Source of the DNA: GCA-2770975 sp050248915
GTDB lineage: Bacteria > Cyanobacteriota > Sericytochromatia > UBA7694
Length of the DNA stretch: 13,797 nucleotides
Direction of reading: 5' to 3'
Assembly (NCBI GenBank): GCA_050248915.1
Contig: JBFWRL010000153.1
Coordinates: 1 to 13,797, forward strand
Shown here: piece by piece, positions 6,412 to 13,701 of the stretch
How positions within the stretch are numbered: the first letter of the stretch is position 1
How the letters are laid out: every line of letters begins with the position of its first letter
Notes under the pieces: generated by a model
What the model was told of the DNA's origin: nothing
Database searches by the model: none
What the model saw: only the letters and a program-made list of their open reading frames with translations
Translations under genes and position numbers: made by a program

Positions 6412-7701
6412 ATGGAGAAATATAAAACTTGCCCAGAATGCAGTAAAAACGCTCTTTTAGAAGATACGGTCTGTGCGAATTGCGGCTATCCGTTTTTGCC
6501 TTCTGAAATAATTGTCGTTGAAAAAAAACAACCGACATTGAGCCAAAAGCAGAAATTAATTGCTTTATCTTCGGTGTTTATTTTAACCCTGGTTTACATT
6601 GGCTATTATTTCTATTCTAATGCTCCTGTGGCCACTCCTGAGCCTTCTCAAAATTCTGAGCAAGTCGTCCAAAATGCCGCTCCTGAGCCTGTCGTACCAA
6701 CTCCAACGCCGGATCCTTTTTCAAAGACTCAATATGCCAGTACCTCAGGAGTTCAAGTATTAACGGCTCCTTCATTGAGCAGCAGCGTTTTAAAAACCCT
6801 CAGTTTAAACGACGCTCTTTCTGTCTCGGATGAATCCAAAACAGCAAATGGCTATACTTGGGTCAAAGTCCGTTTAAGTGATGGGAGAATGGGATGGGCA
6901 CCCTCTTCATTTCTAACGATAGTGCAAACAGACGTCCAAGAAAGAGCCAAGAGTGCTGCCTGGAGCCATGTGCATGCTCATTTAAAAGCGCCCTCTACAG
7001 CAGAGTTAGTTGAATCTGCTGTTATAGAAGAAAATCATCCCAATTACCTGGTTAAAATTACAGTCGATGCCCAAAATAGCTTTGGGGCAATGCTCCGCTC
7101 TACTTATTTGGTTTGCATTGCACTGGGAGAGGGAACGACCTATTACACAAATGAGAATTTCTCAACCCATGAAATGGACAGAGGCGATAATGACTATTTA
7201 TCCGCCTATACTGCATCCTTTTGCCGTACTTGGGCACCCAAAATAGATGGTTTTTTACGTCCACCTAAAGCATCTGGAGGAACAGCAGTCTCTGATGTGC
7301 CTACTGGCCCAGCAACCATCACAGGCGGTGAGAGCAGCCCAGAAGAAAAGGCTGTTCGAGATGTTTTATCCCGGTGGCAAACCGTTAAACGAGATGCTTT
7401 TTTACAGGGCAACACTTCAGAATTGAGCAGTATTTTAAGCGGTTCAGCATTAACTGAAACCCAGGGTGGTGTTGAATGGTGGGCAAATCCCAGCAATGGA
7501 AGTTACCGGGATATTCAACTGCACAGTTTAAACATCCAATCTATTTCTTTTCCGCAAAGCACTCAGGCGATTGCCAAAGTGTCTATTTCTGAAACCAAAG
7601 ACAATTCAGTTCAGGGCCGAAAAACCTCCAACTATTCAGCTACATATGAGCTGACAAAGACGGGTGAAAGCTGGTATATATCAGGCATTAAGGCTGATTA
7701 A
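6412..7701 (+). CDS. Zinc-ribbon, SH3b and ARC6-like IMS domain membrane protein
   Basis: A 429-residue protein. The zinc ribbon uses Cys7, Cys10, Cys21 and Cys24, followed by one membrane helix (about 48-68) and a Pro/Thr/Gln-rich spacer (70-105). A bacterial SH3 domain (about 108-170, ending WVKVRLSDGRMGWAPSSFL) commonly binds cell-wall peptides. Residues about 175-275 (AWSHVHAHLKAPSTAEL...VDAQNSFGAMLRSTY) form a module I remember from other zinc-ribbon proteins but cannot name. Residues about 310-428 match the ARC6-like IMS domain (DUF4101): VRDVLSRWQTVKRDAFL, EWWANPSNGSYRD and SATYELTKTGESWYISGI. In chloroplasts and cyanobacteria, IMS domains face the periplasmic or intermembrane side and bind division or tethering partners. 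The start directly follows the preceding stop with no gap. Confidence 0.8.
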   Translation: MEKYKTCPECSKNALLEDTVCANCGYPFLPSEIIVVEKKQPTLSQKQKLIALSSVFILTLVYIGYYFYSNAPVATPEPSQNSEQVVQNAAPEPVVPTPTPDPFSKTQYASTSGVQVLTAPSLSSSVLKTLSLNDALSVSDESKTANGYTWVKVRLSDGRMGWAPSSFLTIVQTDVQERAKSAAWSHVHAHLKAPSTAELVESAVIEENHPNYLVKITVDAQNSFGAMLRSTYLVCIALGEGTTYYTNENFSTHEMDRGDNDYLSAYTASFCRTWAPKIDGFLRPPKASGGTAVSDVPTGPATITGGESSPEEKAVRDVLSRWQTVKRDAFLQGNTSELSSILSGSALTETQGGVEWWANPSNGSYRDIQLHSLNIQSISFPQSTQAIAKVSISETKDNSVQGRKTSNYSATYELTKTGESWYISGIKAD

Positions 7702-7705
7702 AAAC

Positions 7706-9553
7706 GTGAAAATATCCGTTTCTCTGACTCTTACGGCCTTTGTTACTGTCTTGTGTTTGTTCAGTGCCTGTCCAGAAAAAACAAGTCAGACAGAGACAAA
7801 AGCACAGGTCGATTTAAAAAAATTGCCCGAATCTACGCCAACAGCTTTATTGTTAGAAGATCTGCCAGAAACAGCCTCGGCAGAACTACTTATCAAAGCA
7901 AACTCTTCAAAACCCAATACTGGGCCACAAACAACCCTCGCCCAGCTCAAAAAAAGCTCCCAGATCCAATACATCCAACCCGAAGACCTCACCGAGCGTG
8001 AACTACTGCAAGTCTTCCCAGACGAAGCCGCTCGCCCTGTGCGGATGCAGATCGTGCAAGACAAATTGTATTTTCTCATGTGCGGGCAATTGCGGGTGAT
8101 GGAGTTATCCGATCTACACCAGCCGCAAGGTGTTCTTCGCTCAATGAGTCTCATGCCCCCTCGCAACAAACTGCCAGACGGGGCTCCCATTAGGGAAATT
8201 GTCGATCTCAACCTGTCTGAGCAAAGGCAATTACTCTTTCTGCTCGACAAGAGCAACGATATCTACAGTTTTGATCTCAACAAACAAACCTGGCAATTTG
8301 AACTCAAAGCCAGCAATTTTACCAACCAGCCCGACCCCCATTATATTGCCCTGGAATCGTATGCCGACCGCCTCTATTTGCTGGACTATGCCCGCAACCA
8401 GATCTGGCGAAAAATGCCAGAAGTCCAATTTCCCACCCCTTATTTCAGCCAAGATATCCCGTCTTGGCAACTCAAAAAAGGCGGACAGAACGTCACCGAT
8501 GCCGTTGATTTTTATATCGATGGTGAGGTCTATGTGCTCACCCGCCTGGGGCAGATTCAGATCTACAGCCAGGGCAAGCCCCTAAATTTGAAGGCTGTCG
8601 ATCTCTCCATACAAACATCTCCCTTTGCCAATCAAAAAACACACCCCCCTGTTTTTCAATCTTTACGGGGTGACAAACACTTTCTCTATGCCTTGGATGC
8701 GGCCAATACCAGGATTTTTCAAATCCCGAAAAAAAATCCAGCTCAAGTCCGTCAACTCGTTTTTTTGGCTGCATACCCCGAATGGGGGCGGATGCACGAT
8801 CTGCAGATAAACGATGGTAAACTTTGGATACTGGCTGGCAATCGGCTGCTGAGCTATCCAGCTCAAGGTACGTTTACTCCCGAAGCCCCTATCAAACCCA
8901 TTCAGATTCAAGCCGCCACCGTTTTAGCCAAATCTGATTTACCAGATGACAAACGCCTGCAGGGGTTTATTTCTCCTGTTCCTGGTGCCTTGCTGCCAGA
9001 TAATGCAGGAATTTTTCCGGGTGCCCGCCGGATTTATCGCCACGGTATCCATGAAGGGGCAGACTTTTTTGACCGTTTTAATCCCCAACAAGGGGGCAAA
9101 TATATCCGCTATGGTTCAGATGTGGTCGCGATTCAGGCTGGGGTCGTCAAACGGGCGGATCACGGATTTCAAGAAATGAGTCCACAATTGTACCAGCAGG
9201 TCTTGGCGCAATGCCAAACAGCCCATGAAACCAGCCGCAAAAACGAAGACAAATTCAGGGGCCGTCAGATTTGGATTGAACATCCCGGTGGGGTGGTCAG
9301 TGTCTATGCCCATCTAAGTGCCGTTTCTCCAGCAATCCAAGTAGGAATACCGATCAAACAGGGCGAAAAATTGGGTTCGGTCGGTAATTCTGGCACTTCG
9401 GGCAGTATTCAAGGCAATCGCTCCAACCCCCATTTGCACCTTGAGATCTGGCTCCATGATATCGACGACCCGGTGAAGGGCGAATATTTGGGCAAGTGGC
9501 TCTCTTTGGCGGAGACACGGGCTTTGTGGGAGCAGGTATTTAAAGAAAAGTGA
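7706..9553 (+). CDS. LytM/M23-family peptidoglycan endopeptidase lipoprotein
   Basis: A 615-residue protein. A lipoprotein-type signal peptide ends in LFSA-Cys22. Residues about 90-400 contain repeated aromatic/Asp β-strand units (LYFLMCGQLRVMEL, RLYLLDYARNQIWR, FLYALDAANTRIFQI, LWILAGNRLLSY) suggesting a β-propeller or similar fold. The C-terminal M23 domain keeps the metal and catalytic residues: His449 and Asp453 (HEGAD), His536 (YAHLS) and His576/His578 (HLHLE), so it should be an active cross-link-cleaving enzyme. About 45 residues separate the HEGAD/VVAI part from IWIEH, an insertion relative to minimal LytM domains, including MSPQLYQQVLAQCQTAHE. GTG 7706 is preferred because the signal peptide begins there and AAGG lies 12 bases upstream; GTG 7664 would overlap the previous gene. 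Its stop overlaps a GTG of the next gene. Confidence 0.85.
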   Translation: MKISVSLTLTAFVTVLCLFSACPEKTSQTETKAQVDLKKLPESTPTALLLEDLPETASAELLIKANSSKPNTGPQTTLAQLKKSSQIQYIQPEDLTERELLQVFPDEAARPVRMQIVQDKLYFLMCGQLRVMELSDLHQPQGVLRSMSLMPPRNKLPDGAPIREIVDLNLSEQRQLLFLLDKSNDIYSFDLNKQTWQFELKASNFTNQPDPHYIALESYADRLYLLDYARNQIWRKMPEVQFPTPYFSQDIPSWQLKKGGQNVTDAVDFYIDGEVYVLTRLGQIQIYSQGKPLNLKAVDLSIQTSPFANQKTHPPVFQSLRGDKHFLYALDAANTRIFQIPKKNPAQVRQLVFLAAYPEWGRMHDLQINDGKLWILAGNRLLSYPAQGTFTPEAPIKPIQIQAATVLAKSDLPDDKRLQGFISPVPGALLPDNAGIFPGARRIYRHGIHEGADFFDRFNPQQGGKYIRYGSDVVAIQAGVVKRADHGFQEMSPQLYQQVLAQCQTAHETSRKNEDKFRGRQIWIEHPGGVVSVYAHLSAVSPAIQVGIPIKQGEKLGSVGNSGTSGSIQGNRSNPHLHLEIWLHDIDDPVKGEYLGKWLSLAETRALWEQVFKEK

Positions 9554-9561
9554 GAAAACAG

Positions 9562-10956
9562 ATGATTCACCCAGAACAGATAAACAACGTAAATGCTTTA
9601 GTTCAAGCGGTTCTTGAACATCCATTGCCTGAGATTCGAGACTGGGCCAAGCTGAATCTGGATTGGCAAACTGAGCCAATTAAAAATTTAGTTAACTCGT
9701 TTACCAAATTTGAAATTCTTGCAGAGAAAGATCTACAGCTGGGAAATGATCTGATTGAGTTTTTAGAGATGAACAGCGAAGAAGCCTTGCCTTATCTTAT
9801 CAAGGGGCTTTCCGATTCTCATCCATCGAAAAGATGGGGATGCCTATTGGTTTTGTTTAAAGCTGAAAAAAAAGAAGCCGCTCCTTTTATCATTCCCCTG
9901 CTTCAGGACGGAGTGCGGGGGATTCGTGTTATCGCATCAGAAGCGTTGGGCCTGCTGGAGTCTGTTGAGGCGATCCCCGCTTTAATCGCCTCACTTCAGG
10001 ATCCTGATCCAGAGGTCAAAGAAAATGTCATCGACAGCCTTGGGCGGTTAAAAGCCCGTGAAGCGATCCCAGCTTTGCGCAAAGAACTCCATACCCCCAA
10101 GGGTCTACATAGCGAAAATGTGGCTTCAAATTTTGGCATTTTGGGGGAACCGGAAGTGATTCCGGATTTACGTCTAACCATAAAAGCGGACTCTCCAGAG
10201 TTGAGAGCTGCTTCCATTCGCTCTCTTGCCTGGCTAGATGCCCAAGAAGCAATTCCAGACCTCATTATCGCCTTAAAAGATCGAGATTCTAGTGTCAGAT
10301 ACGAAGCTGTGGAAGCATTGGCGGCCTTAAAAGCAGATGCTGCCATTGCCCCCTTAAAAGAGATGCTTCAGGATCAAGACCAGGAAGTTGCATTTTCTGC
10401 CATCAGGGCATTGGTGCATTTTTCCTCCCAATGGATTCTTCCTCATCTGAAAACAATGCTGAAAGAACAAGACCGTGTTGTAAATTGTTTTGCTGCCGAT
10501 CTCTTGTGCCTTATGAAAGATCAGTCATCCATACCTGAACTGGTTGATCTTTTCCGTCAGTTAAAGGGCTGCAAACGAGCCAATTTGGCCGATGGATTGG
10601 CCAATATGAACGCAAGTGAATTTATCCCTGACTTGTTTCAAGATTTGGAAAGTGATGATGATTCTGTTCGCCGTGCGGCTATTCGTTCTTTAGCCACACT
10701 TCAGGTCAGAGATGCCATTCCCCCTTTCCTAAATTTGCTGAAAAAGCCCGATGCCAATGTCGTGGATGATTTTTGGGGTGCTGAGTCTGTTGATTCAGAC
10801 TCAGCAAATTATCCCTGGGGTTTAAAAAACACCCTTTTTCAGGCCCTCCTGCAACTTGATGAAGCACCTGTGATCATGCAATATATTCAGGATGATTCTG
10901 TTTTGAAGGCTGCATTTACAGATTATCTCCAGAATCAAGACGTCATCGTACAATGA
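9562..10956 (+). CDS. HEAT-repeat protein paired with the downstream NACHT protein
   Basis: A 464-residue protein with no signal peptide or membrane helix. From about residue 75 to 430 it is a run of roughly 31-residue HEAT/PBS-lyase-type repeats, for example AIPALIASLQDPDPEVKENVIDSLGRLKAREAIPAL and AIPDLIIALKDRDSSVRYEAVEALAALKADAAIAPL. Such solenoids are binding scaffolds; bilin lyase activity is not implied. An acidic break, FWGAESVDSDSANYPWG, interrupts the solenoid near residue 410 and coincides with a strong DNA hairpin. ATG 9562 is used; GTG 9550 would overlap the previous stop as GTGA and is also plausible. The stop overlaps the ATG of the NACHT gene (ATGA, 10953-10956), so the two products are probably made in proportion. 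A role as partner or sensor of the NACHT protein is inferred. Confidence 0.85.
   Translation: MIHPEQINNVNALVQAVLEHPLPEIRDWAKLNLDWQTEPIKNLVNSFTKFEILAEKDLQLGNDLIEFLEMNSEEALPYLIKGLSDSHPSKRWGCLLVLFKAEKKEAAPFIIPLLQDGVRGIRVIASEALGLLESVEAIPALIASLQDPDPEVKENVIDSLGRLKAREAIPALRKELHTPKGLHSENVASNFGILGEPEVIPDLRLTIKADSPELRAASIRSLAWLDAQEAIPDLIIALKDRDSSVRYEAVEALAALKADAAIAPLKEMLQDQDQEVAFSAIRALVHFSSQWILPHLKTMLKEQDRVVNCFAADLLCLMKDQSSIPELVDLFRQLKGCKRANLADGLANMNASEFIPDLFQDLESDDDSVRRAAIRSLATLQVRDAIPPFLNLLKKPDANVVDDFWGAESVDSDSANYPWGLKNTLFQALLQLDEAPVIMQYIQDDSVLKAAFTDYLQNQDVIVQ
10779..10806 (+). other. Perfect 11-bp stem-loop inside the HEAT gene
   Basis: TGCTGAGTCTG (10779-10789) and CAGACTCAGCA (10796-10806) pair without mismatch around a six-base TTGATT loop. 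There is no following T-run, so it does not look like an intrinsic terminator. It lies about 150 bases before the NACHT start and could affect transcript stability or translation of the downstream gene. Confidence 0.6.
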
Positions 10957-13487
10957 CAGATAAGACCAAAATCTTTTCACACTATTATGTCAACTTCCCA
11001 CTTCGGTGTGTACAGGAAGACTGCCGCCCTTCTTTGATTACCGGTCGGCCCCGTCCCCCAGAGATAACCCAAATGCAACCAGATGCCTTGTTGAGTGTGA
11101 ATAGAGAGTCTTTTTTTGTTTCGGGGCCTTCGGGTTTTGGTAAAACGACTTTATTTCACTATTGGGCTTCTCTCTCGGAGCTAAACACCCCTGATTCTCC
11201 TTGTCTGTATTTATCTTTGTCAGAATTACAAGCCCGAATTCCGCTTCACGTTGAAAATCCTGATTGGGTACCTTTGCCTGCAGAGAAGGGGTTACTTCTG
11301 TTAGATGGCTTTGACGAAGTCTGGTTGCACCGTGACCGTTTTGCCAACTGGTTCAAATACCTCAAGGATCTGGGCCATCGGGTGATTATTTCCAGCACGG
11401 AAGCGGATTTACCAGAGCGCTTGGGTTTCCATGACTGCAAGGTTTGGACCCTGGTTCCTGGAACAGAAGAATTAAAAGAAATGCTCAGTCGTTTTTGGCC
11501 CAATAATGAGGAAATTCAGGCCCAGATTTGGCAGCAAGCCCAGGGGTTTTCAGCCCCCCTTACCCCATTTTGGCTGGGACTTCTCTGTCTCTGTCAAAAA
11601 GCCGAAAAAATACCTTTGCCCCTCAGTCCCACGGTTTTGATGCGGAGTTTTTCCGAAATGCATGAGAAGCAGGGGCATTCACTTTTTACGCATCCCCTCT
11701 TTCAAGCCTGGTTCTGTGCCCTTTCAATTCATGAGAATATGACCCCCGAAGAGCGAGATTGGTTCATCTCAGATAAGTGCCCTGTTTGGCACACCGAGAT
11801 GGAGAAATGGGGTTGGACCCCCACGCCCCCTTCCAGCTGGGAGGAACGCTGGGCCTGTTTACAGCAATCCCATTTGCTTTCTCTGTCAGAACAAGAAGAA
11901 TTGTGCTGGCACCCACAATCGCATTGGTTTGGCCAGACCCAAGCTGTGAAGCAAATTCCTGAGTATCCTTGGATGTTTTTACATGAGGTTCGCTGGCAGC
12001 CTGTTTTGATCTTTTTGATCGGCCTCGATTTGGAGCGCAGCCAAGACACGCAATTGTCTTTTGAAAATACGCTGTGCTCTCGAATCTTAAAAGGGGAATT
12101 AACTGAAATCCATCAGGTTTTAAAACCCTGGCATTTTAATTCCAAAACAGCTCTCATGGGATTGAACATGGCCCTCGTTCCACCTGAATGGATCGGCAAT
12201 TTAATTTCTGCATTAAATGATGACCCTTGGGAAGGCTGGCGGCTGCTTGAGGAACTCCCTTTGCCTCAAGGCCGAACCCATTTTGAACATCTCTTATTTA
12301 AAGCAACCGAAGACGTTCAACGGTTAAGAGCCATCAACGCCTTGGCTTTATTGCCTTTTGAACAAAATCTAGATTCTCTCTTACACACCTTGTTTCAGGA
12401 TAAAGATCCGGACGTACGTATTCATGCCATTTTGGCCCTGGAGCAATTCCCCTTCGAACAAATTCGAGAGCCACTTTTACAGGCTATGCACGAAGACAAA
12501 GACCGCGAAGTGCAATTCTTTGCCGCTCGCACCTTGGTTCAAAAAGGATCGGATCAACCTTTGGATTTTCTGCTTCGTACTTTGCTAGAAAATACTCAAT
12601 CGGAGGACCGCTCGGAGGCCCTACATGCCTTAGCCATGATTCACAGCGATCAGGTTTATCCTGCCTTGGTTAAGGCTTTAGAGCAGGATCCTGTTTTTTA
12701 CGTTCGCTCTGCAGCGGCTGAAGCACTAAGATTCCTTCCTGGTCCCAATACACATTCACTTTTGCATCAAACCTTTGAGCACGAGGAAAATGCTTCCGTA
12801 AAATGGGCGCTGGCTTTTGCCTTGGGAAAACTCAAAAACCCAGCATCGCTTCAACCCTTTCTCTCAGCACTGCAACATGAAAATCCGGATACCCGATCGG
12901 CAGCCATCTTTGCCCTGACTTTGCTTGAAGCAAAAGCCGCCATTCCTGAGATGATACTGCTTTTGCAAACAGAACCAGATCCGCAGGTCAGAGCCTATTT
13001 TGTTGCAGCCTTGGGAGATTTACAGGCTGAGACGGCTGGCCCCTATTTGGCAAAACTCTTATTACAAGATCCAGATGCAGGGGTAAGAAAACGAGCAACT
13101 CAAGCGCTTGGAAGTTTAGCTCACATCCAAGCATCAACTGCTCTTATACGGGCCTTGCTCACAGATACCGACGCAAAAGTCCGGTGCGAAGCCATTGAAT
13201 CTTTATCTGCTTTAGCCCAAGTGGGTTATTTACACGCGCATCCCCCTTTGATTCAAGCACTTTTGACGGATGTGGATCCAGAGGTCAAAACTGCAGCAGC
13301 CTTTGCCCTTGCCCATTTGGGCGTGAAGCTGGGTATATTACCTCTTTTAGACCATTTAACGGCATCAACAAAGCACAGCCTCTCAAGTCATCATTGGGAT
13401 TATTTGCTTCGACAGTGGATTCGCTCACAGGCCTTGTATCTTGTACCCACTCAACAAGTCCCTCCACCTACACTGCCAGATTTTTGA
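10953..13487 (+). CDS. NACHT-type STAND NTPase with C-terminal HEAT repeats
   Basis: An 844-residue protein. The P-loop GPSGFGKT (residues 58-65) and Walker B LLLLDGFDE (114-122; Asp118, Asp121, Glu122) give the D-G-x-D-E form typical of NACHT ATPases. In the strand after Walker B (VIISSTEADLP), the usual sensor-1 arginine of the [TS]SR pattern is absent. Residues about 170-450 should hold the helical and winged-helix parts, with many Trp residues. Residues about 450-800 are HEAT repeats (for example DPDVRIHAILALEQFPFEQIREPLLQAM), the likely ligand-sensing arm. Only about 50 residues precede the P-loop, so there is no N-terminal effector domain. STAND proteins are switches that oligomerise on ligand binding; bacterial NACHT proteins often act in phage defence, which is possible here but unproved. 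The ATG overlaps the HEAT gene stop. Confidence 0.88.
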   Translation: MTDKTKIFSHYYVNFPLRCVQEDCRPSLITGRPRPPEITQMQPDALLSVNRESFFVSGPSGFGKTTLFHYWASLSELNTPDSPCLYLSLSELQARIPLHVENPDWVPLPAEKGLLLLDGFDEVWLHRDRFANWFKYLKDLGHRVIISSTEADLPERLGFHDCKVWTLVPGTEELKEMLSRFWPNNEEIQAQIWQQAQGFSAPLTPFWLGLLCLCQKAEKIPLPLSPTVLMRSFSEMHEKQGHSLFTHPLFQAWFCALSIHENMTPEERDWFISDKCPVWHTEMEKWGWTPTPPSSWEERWACLQQSHLLSLSEQEELCWHPQSHWFGQTQAVKQIPEYPWMFLHEVRWQPVLIFLIGLDLERSQDTQLSFENTLCSRILKGELTEIHQVLKPWHFNSKTALMGLNMALVPPEWIGNLISALNDDPWEGWRLLEELPLPQGRTHFEHLLFKATEDVQRLRAINALALLPFEQNLDSLLHTLFQDKDPDVRIHAILALEQFPFEQIREPLLQAMHEDKDREVQFFAARTLVQKGSDQPLDFLLRTLLENTQSEDRSEALHALAMIHSDQVYPALVKALEQDPVFYVRSAAAEALRFLPGPNTHSLLHQTFEHEENASVKWALAFALGKLKNPASLQPFLSALQHENPDTRSAAIFALTLLEAKAAIPEMILLLQTEPDPQVRAYFVAALGDLQAETAGPYLAKLLLQDPDAGVRKRATQALGSLAHIQASTALIRALLTDTDAKVRCEAIESLSALAQVGYLHAHPPLIQALLTDVDPEVKTAAAFALAHLGVKLGILPLLDHLTASTKHSLSSHHWDYLLRQWIRSQALYLVPTQQVPPPTLPDF

Positions 13488-13516
13488 AAAATGCCGCGAA
13501 GACCTTCTGTAGTTTC

Positions 13517-13520
13517 GGAG
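13517..13520 (+). promoter_or_regulatory. Ribosome-binding site before a remnant ORF
   Basis: GGAG lies eight bases before ATG 13529. Such a well-placed site implies that the 12-codon frame after it was once the start of a real gene rather than a chance ATG. Confidence 0.5.
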
Positions 13521-13528
13521 ATTTTTGC

Positions 13529-13567
13529 ATGAGCAAAGAGAAAGAGCGTATTCTGAAGATGTTATAG
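13529..13567 (+). pseudogene. 5' remnant of a gene beginning MSKEKERILKML
   Basis: Twelve codons with a good ribosome-binding site end at a TAG formed by the first bases of the tandem repeat array (13565-13567). The peptide resembles the opening of SHOCT-like/YvlB-type proteins, which often start E-K-x-R-I-L-K-M-L-E-E-G-K-I before a short two-helix module. The simplest reading is a gene whose remainder was replaced by the repeats and the IS. A genuine 12-residue peptide cannot be excluded. It lies 41 nt after the NACHT stop on the same strand. Confidence 0.4.
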
Positions 13568-13670
13568 CCTAATTTAACAACAGCGACTTAGCTTAATTTA
13601 ACAACAAGCAACTTAGCCTAATTTAATAACAAGCAACTTAGCCTAATTTAATAACAAGCAACTTAGCCTA
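13565..13670. repeat. 25-bp tandem repeat array, four units plus a partial, cut by IS
   Basis: The units start at 13565 (24 bp), 13589, 13614 and 13639 (25 bp each), with a 7-base partial TAGCCTA at 13664-13670 ending exactly at the IS. Each begins TAGCYTAATTTAA and ends ACAAGCAACT, or ACAGCGACT in unit 1. The two units nearest the IS are identical; those further away diverge. Each unit closes all three forward frames (TAG, TAA, TAA) and, read with its neighbour, all three reverse frames. There are no spacers. The role is unknown. Confidence 0.85.
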
Positions 13671-13696
13671 TGACCTTTACCCGATTTAGTGGAGGA
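13671..13696 (+). repeat. IS terminal inverted repeat, orfB side
   Basis: TGACCTTTACCC (13671-13682), GATTTA, then GTGGAG (13689-13694). It mirrors the orfA-side repeat at 127-104. The three bases just outside are CTA, the candidate target duplication for this copy. Confidence 0.85.
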
Positions 13697-13701
13697 TTCA
13701 G

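Noticed and set aside
7786..8256. Minus-strand open frame of 156 codons
   Set aside because: It is rich in Arg, Ser and Cys, as expected from antisense reading of the M23 lipoprotein gene, and has no domain or ribosome-binding site that I can see.
9314..9679. Minus-strand open frame across the M23/HEAT gene junction
   Set aside because: It is antisense to two well-supported genes, has no recognisable motif, and its residues do not resemble a folded protein family.
9562..10956. Phycobilin lyase (CpcE/PBS lyase) activity for the HEAT protein
   Set aside because: PBS-lyase-type HEAT repeats are common scaffolds, and no phycobiliprotein or other lyase gene is nearby.
13565..13670. CRISPR array
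   Set aside because: The repeats are head-to-tail with no spacers, and no cas gene is present.
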